Assembly (NCBI GenBank): GCA_027320105.1
Contig: DAHVMA010000032.1
Coordinates: forward strand, 1 to 53,571
DNA from: JAKAQB01 sp027320105
GTDB taxonomy: Bacteria > Actinomycetota > Acidimicrobiia > Acidimicrobiales > Palsa-688
Reading direction: 5' to 3'
Length of the DNA stretch: 53,571 nucleotides
Shown here: positions 49,112-53,571 of the stretch, piece by piece
How the letters are laid out: the number at the start of each line of letters is the position of its first letter
Numbering within the stretch: position 1 is the stretch's first letter
Notes under the pieces: generated by a model
The model's input: only the letters and a program-made list of their open reading frames with translations
Told to the model about the DNA's origin: nothing
The model's database searches: none
Made by a program: the position numbers and the translations under genes

Positions 49112-49664
49112 TCCGCTCCCCCTCGCCGATCACCCCGATGTCGTGGCGCTGGCCCCCATGCGCCGGCGGGACCTGCGCGCCGTCCTGCGCATCGAGGGAC
49201 AGGTGTACCCGCGGCCGTGGACGCTGACGCTGTACATGAGCGAGCTCAACCTGCGGGGCAGCCGGCACTACGTCGTCGCCCGTGTCGGCGGGCGGATCGT
49301 CGGCTACGCCGGCATGCTCTTCACCGCCGACGAGGCGCACATCACGACCATCGCTGTCGACCCCGCCTTCCACCGCCGGCGGATCGGCACCCGCCTCCTG
49401 CTCCACCAGGCGCAGTCCGCCCTCGCCCACGGCGCCCGCCACCTCACCCTCGAGGTGCGCGCCAGCAACGTCGCCGCCCAGGAGCTCTACCGCAGCTTTG
49501 GCTTCCACGCCCAGGGAGTCCGCAAGAACTACTACGCCGAAGTGAACGAGGATGGCATCGTGATGTGGGTCCGCGACATGGACCGCCCCGAGTACAGGGC
49601 CTGGCTCGCCGCGCTCGACGCCGGGCTGCCCACGCCGACCGTCGACGGCGCCATGGAGGCCTGA
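49104..49664 (+). CDS. rimI: Ribosomal protein S18 alanine N-acetyltransferase
   Basis: GNAT acetyltransferase of 186 residues. The acetyl-CoA loop is HRRRIGTRLLL (near 92), preceded by ITTIAVDPAF; LEVRASNVAAQELYRSFGF is typical of RimI. The C-terminus extends some 25 residues beyond the usual end. ATG 49104 lies inside the end of tsaB, and tsaD follows after 6 bases. Confidence 0.92.
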   Translation: MADPLPLADHPDVVALAPMRRRDLRAVLRIEGQVYPRPWTLTLYMSELNLRGSRHYVVARVGGRIVGYAGMLFTADEAHITTIAVDPAFHRRRIGTRLLLHQAQSALAHGARHLTLEVRASNVAAQELYRSFGFHAQGVRKNYYAEVNEDGIVMWVRDMDRPEYRAWLAALDAGLPTPTVDGAMEA

Positions 49665-49670
49665 GGAGCC

Positions 49671-50666
49671 GTGCGAGTGCTCGCCATCGAGACGTCCTGC
49701 GACGAGACGGCCGCCGCCGTGGTCGACGACGGCCGACACGTGCGCTCATCGGTCGTGTCGAGCCAGGTCGACCTCCACGCCCGCTTCGGCGGCGTCGTTC
49801 CCGAGGTCGCCGGCCGGGCCCACCTCGACCTGCTCACCCCCGTCGTCGACGAGGCGCTCGACGCCGCCGGCACGACCGGCGCCGAGCTCGACGTCGTGGC
49901 GGCGACGCTCGGCCCGGGCCTCATCGGGTCGCTGCTCGTGGGCGTGAGCGCGGCGAAGGCCTACGCAGTGGCCTGGGGCAAGCCGTTCGTCGGCGTCAAC
50001 CACATGGAGGGCCACCTGCACGCCGCCTTCCTCGAGGACCCGCAGCTCGCTCTTCCGTCGGTGGTCCTGCTCGTCTCCGGCGGCCACACGATGCTCGTCC
50101 TCATGAGCAGTGACGGCCGCTACACCCTGCTCGGCCAGACGATCGACGACGCCGCCGGCGAAGCGTTCGACAAGGTGGCCCGCTTCCTCGGCCTCGGGTA
50201 CCCGGGCGGCCCCGCCATCGACCGCGTCGCAGCGGGCGGTGACCCGCACGCCGTCGCCTTCCCGCGGGGCCTCGCCCACGAGGGCTTCGACTTCTCCTTC
50301 TCCGGGTTGAAGACCTCGGTCGTCAACTACGTGAAGAAGCACCCGGAGGTCGACGTCGCTGACGTCGCGGCCAGCTTCCAGGAGGCGGTGGTCGACGTCC
50401 TCGTCGGAAAGTCCACGCGCGCCGCGGCTCTCGTCGGCGCAAGGAGCATCGCCATCGGCGGGGGGGTCGCTGCCAACTCCGTGTTGCGCGAGCGGGTCAA
50501 CGAGACCTGCGCCGGCCTGGGGCTGGCGGCCTTCCTGCCCAGCCGCGCCATGTGCACCGACAACGCCGCCATGGTGGCTGCCACGGCGTGGCACCGCTAC
50601 CGGCTGGAGGGGGCGACACCCCTCGACGCTGCCGCCGACCCCAACCTGCGGTTGCGGTTGGGCTGA
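49671..50666 (+). CDS. tsaD: tRNA t6A transferase TsaD
   Basis: Catalytic subunit that transfers the threonylcarbamoyl group to A37 of ANN-decoding tRNAs. The 331 residues have LAIETSCDETAAAVVDDG, GPGLIGSLLVG, the metal-binding HMEGHLHAA, and DDAAGEAFDKVARFLGLGYPGG. GTG 49671. The stop overlaps the next gene's ATG by one base. Confidence 0.97.
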   Translation: MRVLAIETSCDETAAAVVDDGRHVRSSVVSSQVDLHARFGGVVPEVAGRAHLDLLTPVVDEALDAAGTTGAELDVVAATLGPGLIGSLLVGVSAAKAYAVAWGKPFVGVNHMEGHLHAAFLEDPQLALPSVVLLVSGGHTMLVLMSSDGRYTLLGQTIDDAAGEAFDKVARFLGLGYPGGPAIDRVAAGGDPHAVAFPRGLAHEGFDFSFSGLKTSVVNYVKKHPEVDVADVAASFQEAVVDVLVGKSTRAAALVGARSIAIGGGVAANSVLRERVNETCAGLGLAAFLPSRAMCTDNAAMVAATAWHRYRLEGATPLDAAADPNLRLRLG

Positions 50667-51637
50667 TGCGGCGCACCGGTGGGAAGGACGCAGCGGTCAG
50701 CCGGCGACGCCGGCACCCGGTCCCCGCCCCGGGGGCGCAGGCCCTACCCCCCGGCACCGCCCGCCCCCGCCGCCTGGTGCCGTCGCTGCGCTACGAGCTC
50801 GTTGGCTGCGGGCTGCACGGTCACGCCCTGCTCGGGACCGACGCCGCCGTGCTCCGTCCCCGAGACGGCCTCTTCGCCCGCCAGGACCCGGCCGGCTTCC
50901 GGTGGTACCGCTGCCTGCGCTGCGACGCCTGGCTGCCGCTGTCCGACCCGGAGGCGCCCACCCGGGACGCCCCACCCGATGGCGACACTGTGGCCCTGCC
51001 GCTGCGCGGCCGCCCCCTGCGGGACCGCTACGTGCTGCGGGCCATCGCCGTGGAGCGCTCCTTGCCCCTGCTGGTCATGGCGGCGGTCGTCACCGCCACC
51101 TTCCTCTTTGCCGCCCACCGCCGGTCGTTGCGCCCAGCGTACGACCGGCTCTCCGCGGACCTGCGGAGCCTGCTCGGTGGACCGGCGACCCCCCCGCACC
51201 ATGGCCTGGGCGGTGACGTCAACGCCTTGTTCCACCTCCCCGAATGGGAGGTGTACGCCATCGCCCTCCTCCTCGCCGCTTACACGGCGGTGCTCGCCCT
51301 CGAGATGGTCGGGCTGTGGTTCGGCCGGCGCTGGGCGGCGTACCTGACTCTGGTGGAGGCGAGCGCCCTGCTGCCCCTCGAGGTCTACGGCGTCGTCGGG
51401 GGCGTGTCGTGGTTCAAGGTGGCATCCCTCGCCGTCAACCTGGCGATCGTCGTCTACCTGCTCGTGGCGCAGCGGCTCTTCGGCCTGCGCGGTGGTGCAG
51501 CGGCGGCACGGGCACAGCACGAGCGGGACACCGGCTGGGGTCCACTCGAGCGCGCCACGCCGGGGTCGCTCCTACCGTGTGACGAATGGACCGCCGTGCT
51601 CTCGACCGCTCGCTCGCCTACGTCGACTCCTGGCTGA
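50666..51637 (+). CDS. DUF2127 membrane protein
   Basis: A 323-residue protein. A basic cytosolic N-terminus of about 80 residues includes a Cys pair (YRCLRCDAW). The DUF2127-type membrane part follows (LRAIAVERSLPLLVMAAVVTATF; AVLALEMVGLWFGRRWAAYL; ALLPLEVYGVVGGVSWFKVASLAVNLAIVVYLL, cited in part), with four hydrophobic segments. Function unknown. ATG 50666 overlaps the tsaD stop. Its end overlaps the next gene by 52 bases. Confidence 0.8.
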   Translation: MRRTGGKDAAVSRRRRHPVPAPGAQALPPGTARPRRLVPSLRYELVGCGLHGHALLGTDAAVLRPRDGLFARQDPAGFRWYRCLRCDAWLPLSDPEAPTRDAPPDGDTVALPLRGRPLRDRYVLRAIAVERSLPLLVMAAVVTATFLFAAHRRSLRPAYDRLSADLRSLLGGPATPPHHGLGGDVNALFHLPEWEVYAIALLLAAYTAVLALEMVGLWFGRRWAAYLTLVEASALLPLEVYGVVGGVSWFKVASLAVNLAIVVYLLVAQRLFGLRGGAAAARAQHERDTGWGPLERATPGSLLPCDEWTAVLSTARSPTSTPG

Positions 51638-52950
51638 GCTGGAGGCTGCAGCGCCTGCACGTGCCCGGCTGCGTCGTCGCCGTCAGCGTCAAGGGCCGGG
51701 TGATCTTCACCGGGGCGTACGGCGACGTGGCCGCCGGCGACGTGTTCCGGATCGCCTCGCACTCGAAGAGCTTCACGGCCACGGCGATCATGCAGCTGGT
51801 CGAACAGGGCCACCTCCGCCTGGATGACGCTGCCGCCCAACACCTCGGCTGGCTGGCCGACCACCAGGACCGCCGCTGGCGGTCGGTGACGCTGCGCCAG
51901 TTGCTCTGCCACGGCGCCGGCGTCGTGCGCGACGGCCTCGACGCCGACTTCTGGGAGCTGGCACGGCCCTTTCCCGACGGCGAGCAGCTGCGCGCCGAGG
52001 TGCTCGAGGCCCAACTGGTCCTCGAGCCCAACACCACGATGAAGTACTCCAATTTCGGCTACGGCGTGCTCGGCGCCGTCATCGAGACCGTGACGGGGCG
52101 CCCGTACGAGGAGCACCTGATGGATCGCGTCGTAGGACCCCTCGGGCTGGCGGCGACGACGCCCGAGCCTGGCTCCGGCGACGAGGTCGTCACGGGGTAC
52201 GGGTGGCGGCACCGGGACGGGACCCGCAGGGCGGTGCCCCCGGTGGACACGAAGGCCCTGGCTCCGGCAACGGGCTTCGCCGCCAGCGCCGCCGACCTCT
52301 GCCGTTACTTCAGCGCCCACTTCCCCGGGTCGGGCAAGCTGCTGTCGGACGCGTCGAAACGGGAGATGCAGCGGGTCCATTGGCGGGTGCAGCGCCCCGG
52401 CTTCGCCGGGGAGGAGGACTACGGGCTGGGGCTCGAGCTCGAGCAGCTCGGCGGGCGCCGGCTCGTCGGCCACGGCGGCGGGTTCCCCGGGCACATCACC
52501 AAGACGCTCGCCGACCCCGCCGCCGGTCTGGTCGTCACGGCGCTGACCAACGCGTCGGACGGGCCGGCATCAGACGTCGTGCGGGGGGTGTACCACGTGG
52601 TCGACCGGTTCCAGGAGGGCGCCGGCGAGAGGCCCCGGCGCGGCCTCGGACGGCTGGAGGGCCGCTACCTGGCCATGTCCGGCGTGACCGACCTCGCCGT
52701 GGTGGGAGAGCGCGTCGCCGCCGCCAACCCGGAGAGCTGGAAGCCGTTCGAGGACACCGACGAGCTGCAGGTGCTGGACGCCACCACGCTTCGCATCGCC
52801 AGGACGAGCAGCTTCGGCTCCGAGGGGGAGCTGGTGCGCTTCGAGCTGCGCGACGGCGCCGTCCAGCGTGTTCGCTGGGCGGGCACGACCATGTGGCCCG
52901 AGGAGCGCTGGGACGCCGAGGAGGCCAGGCTGCTCGGAACCGGGCGGTGA
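51586..52950 (+). CDS. Serine hydrolase, class C beta-lactamase family
   Basis: A 454-residue member of the beta-lactamase/esterase superfamily. The nucleophile motif is Ser58-X-X-Lys61 (IASHSKSFTA), followed by the Tyr-X-Asn element KYSNFGYG and the HGGGFPG motif near 305. A C-terminal beta-rich domain (about 345-450) follows. No signal peptide is evident, so a cytoplasmic esterase or peptidase role is as likely as a cell-wall one; resistance to beta-lactams should not be inferred. ATG 51586. Confidence 0.88.
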   Translation: MDRRALDRSLAYVDSWLSWRLQRLHVPGCVVAVSVKGRVIFTGAYGDVAAGDVFRIASHSKSFTATAIMQLVEQGHLRLDDAAAQHLGWLADHQDRRWRSVTLRQLLCHGAGVVRDGLDADFWELARPFPDGEQLRAEVLEAQLVLEPNTTMKYSNFGYGVLGAVIETVTGRPYEEHLMDRVVGPLGLAATTPEPGSGDEVVTGYGWRHRDGTRRAVPPVDTKALAPATGFAASAADLCRYFSAHFPGSGKLLSDASKREMQRVHWRVQRPGFAGEEDYGLGLELEQLGGRRLVGHGGGFPGHITKTLADPAAGLVVTALTNASDGPASDVVRGVYHVVDRFQEGAGERPRRGLGRLEGRYLAMSGVTDLAVVGERVAAANPESWKPFEDTDELQVLDATTLRIARTSSFGSEGELVRFELRDGAVQRVRWAGTTMWPEERWDAEEARLLGTGR

Positions 52951-53005
52951 GCACCAGGGCTCGTGGAAGGCCCGCAGCCGGCGCGGCAGCGACCGGGAGC
53001 GCCGG

Positions 53006-53034
53006 CACCGCCGCGACCCGTCCAGCCGGCGGTG
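53006..53034. terminator. Possible terminator hairpin before groES
   Basis: CACCGCCG (53006-53013) pairs with CGGCGGTG (53027-53034). A second short hairpin (CGGGG/CCCCG) follows within 25 bases. No T-run is present, so the call is weak. Confidence 0.25.
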
Positions 53035-53099
53035 GGCCACAGCGCGGGGTCTTTCCCCCGGAGTGTGGCAGCAGGAGAGCGGGAGCGCCGGGCGCCAGG

Positions 53100-53128
53100 T
53101 TGAGGTAGCCCGCAGGAGGGGCTATCGT
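53100..53128 (+). promoter_or_regulatory. Promoter of groES-groEL
   Basis: TTGAGG (53100-53105), a 17-base spacer and TATCGT (53123-53128). The -10 abuts the CIRCE operator, so transcription would start inside CIRCE. Confidence 0.65.
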
Positions 53129-53154
53129 TAGCACTCGTCCGGTGAGAGTGCCAA
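53128..53154. promoter_or_regulatory. CIRCE element (HrcA operator)
   Basis: TTAGCACTC (53128-53136), a 9-base spacer, and GAGTGCCAA (53146-53154). This is the CIRCE inverted repeat with one mismatch in the right arm (consensus GAGTGCTAA). It predicts heat-shock control of groES-groEL by HrcA. Confidence 0.92.
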
Positions 53155-53205
53155 CGCAACGCCGGAGTGTCCGGTTCCCACAGTGCCAACGGAGGCGCAA
53201 CACCC

Positions 53206-53499
53206 ATGAGCCTTGTGCCGCTCGATGATCGCATCGTCGTCCGCCCGAGCGAGGCCGAGGAGACCACGGCTTCGGGCCTGGTCATCCCCGACACCGCCAA
53301 GGAAAAGCCCCAGCAGGGCGAGGTCCTCGCCGTCGGTCCCGGCCGCCGCGCCGAGAACACCGGCGAGCTGATACCGCTTGACATCTCCGTCGGCGACAAG
53401 GTCGTCTACTCGAAGTACGGCGGTACCGAGATCACCGTCGACGGGGAGGACCTCCTCATCCTGACCAGCCGTGACGTCCTCGCAAAGGTGACGAAGTAA
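53206..53499 (+). CDS. groES: Co-chaperonin GroES
   Basis: The 97-residue lid of the GroEL chamber. It begins SLVPLDDRIVVRPSEAEETT and has the mobile loop (ETTASGLVIPDTAKEKPQQG) and GDKVVYSKYGGTEI. ATG 53206 follows GGAGG (53191-53195). It lies behind a promoter and a CIRCE operator, with groEL directly downstream. Confidence 0.98.
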   Translation: MSLVPLDDRIVVRPSEAEETTASGLVIPDTAKEKPQQGEVLAVGPGRRAENTGELIPLDISVGDKVVYSKYGGTEITVDGEDLLILTSRDVLAKVTK

Positions 53500-53571
53500 G
53501 TGCCCAAGCAGCTCAAGTTCGACGAGAACGCCCGCCGCGGCCTCGAGGCGGGCGTCAACAAGCTGGCCGAC
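53500..53571 (+). CDS. groL: Chaperonin GroEL, N-terminal fragment (cut by window end)
   Basis: The first 24 codons (MPKQLKFDENARRGLEAGVN) match the GroEL N-terminus (normally AAKxIxFDExARxxLxxGVN). GTG 53500 directly follows the groES stop. The rest lies outside the window. Confidence 0.9.
   Translation, partial: MPKQLKFDENARRGLEAGVNKLAD

Noticed and set aside
51586..52950. Antibiotic-resistance beta-lactamase
   Set aside because: It has the SxxK and Tyr-X-Asn motifs of the superfamily, but no signal peptide and a large extra C-terminal domain, so a general serine hydrolase is the safer call.

Overview
The window is about 53.6 kb of very GC-rich DNA (roughly 70% by eye). Many genes start with GTG, and neighbours often overlap by 4 bases (ATGA or GTGA). 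The gene set is actinobacterial: qcrC-qcrA-qcrB next to ctaE, an actinobacterial ctaF, DUF3817, an ECF41 sigma factor, C+ zinc forms of S14, S4 and L36, and CIRCE-controlled groES/groEL. A deep-branching actinobacterium, perhaps Acidimicrobiia, is my inference; no rRNA is present to test it. I saw no tRNA, CRISPR array, insertion sequence or prophage gene.

Region 1 (1-11413, + strand) is the distal part of the ribosomal protein superoperon: rplE, rpsN, rpsH, rplF, rplR, rpsE, rpmD, rplO, secY, adk, map, rpmJ, rpsM, rpsK, rpsD, rpoA, rplQ, truA. infA, normally between map and rpmJ, is absent; its place holds 515 bases with a structured repeat and a 19-base tandem repeat. L30 has a long low-complexity tail, and short tandem duplications lie between several of these genes.

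Region 2 (11414-33889) lies between truA and rplM. It begins with a compact minus-strand run (ctaG, threonine deaminase, two orphan genes, two small membrane proteins, an FAD oxidoreductase, an ECF41 sigma factor). Next is ctaE-qcrC-qcrA-qcrB on the plus strand (oxidase subunit III plus the cytochrome bc1 complex; QcrB has a His-rich tail). A redox locus follows: an Rrf2-type regulator fused to a SRPBCC domain, divergent from a membrane polyferredoxin, a ferredoxin-GltD-flavodoxin fusion and an atypical NarL-type regulator. ctaC-ctaD-ctaF on the minus strand closes the region. The full bc1-aa3 respiratory chain thus brackets the unusual redox locus.

Region 3 (33890-53571, + strand) returns to housekeeping: rplM, rpsI, glmM, an OmpR-type two-component pair, an acyl-CoA synthetase, an oversized glmS (1164 residues), acpS, the NAD(P)HX repair enzyme, an alpha/beta hydrolase, a family 4 uracil-DNA glycosylase, the t6A genes tsaE-tsaB-rimI-tsaD, a DUF2127 membrane protein, a serine beta-lactamase-like hydrolase, and groES with the first 24 codons of groEL behind a promoter and a CIRCE operator.

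The strongest candidate for an undescribed system is the Rrf2-controlled module at 23333-30802, above all the three-part redox fusion at 27583-29808 and the face-to-face promoters with matching 11-base repeats at 25912-25960.
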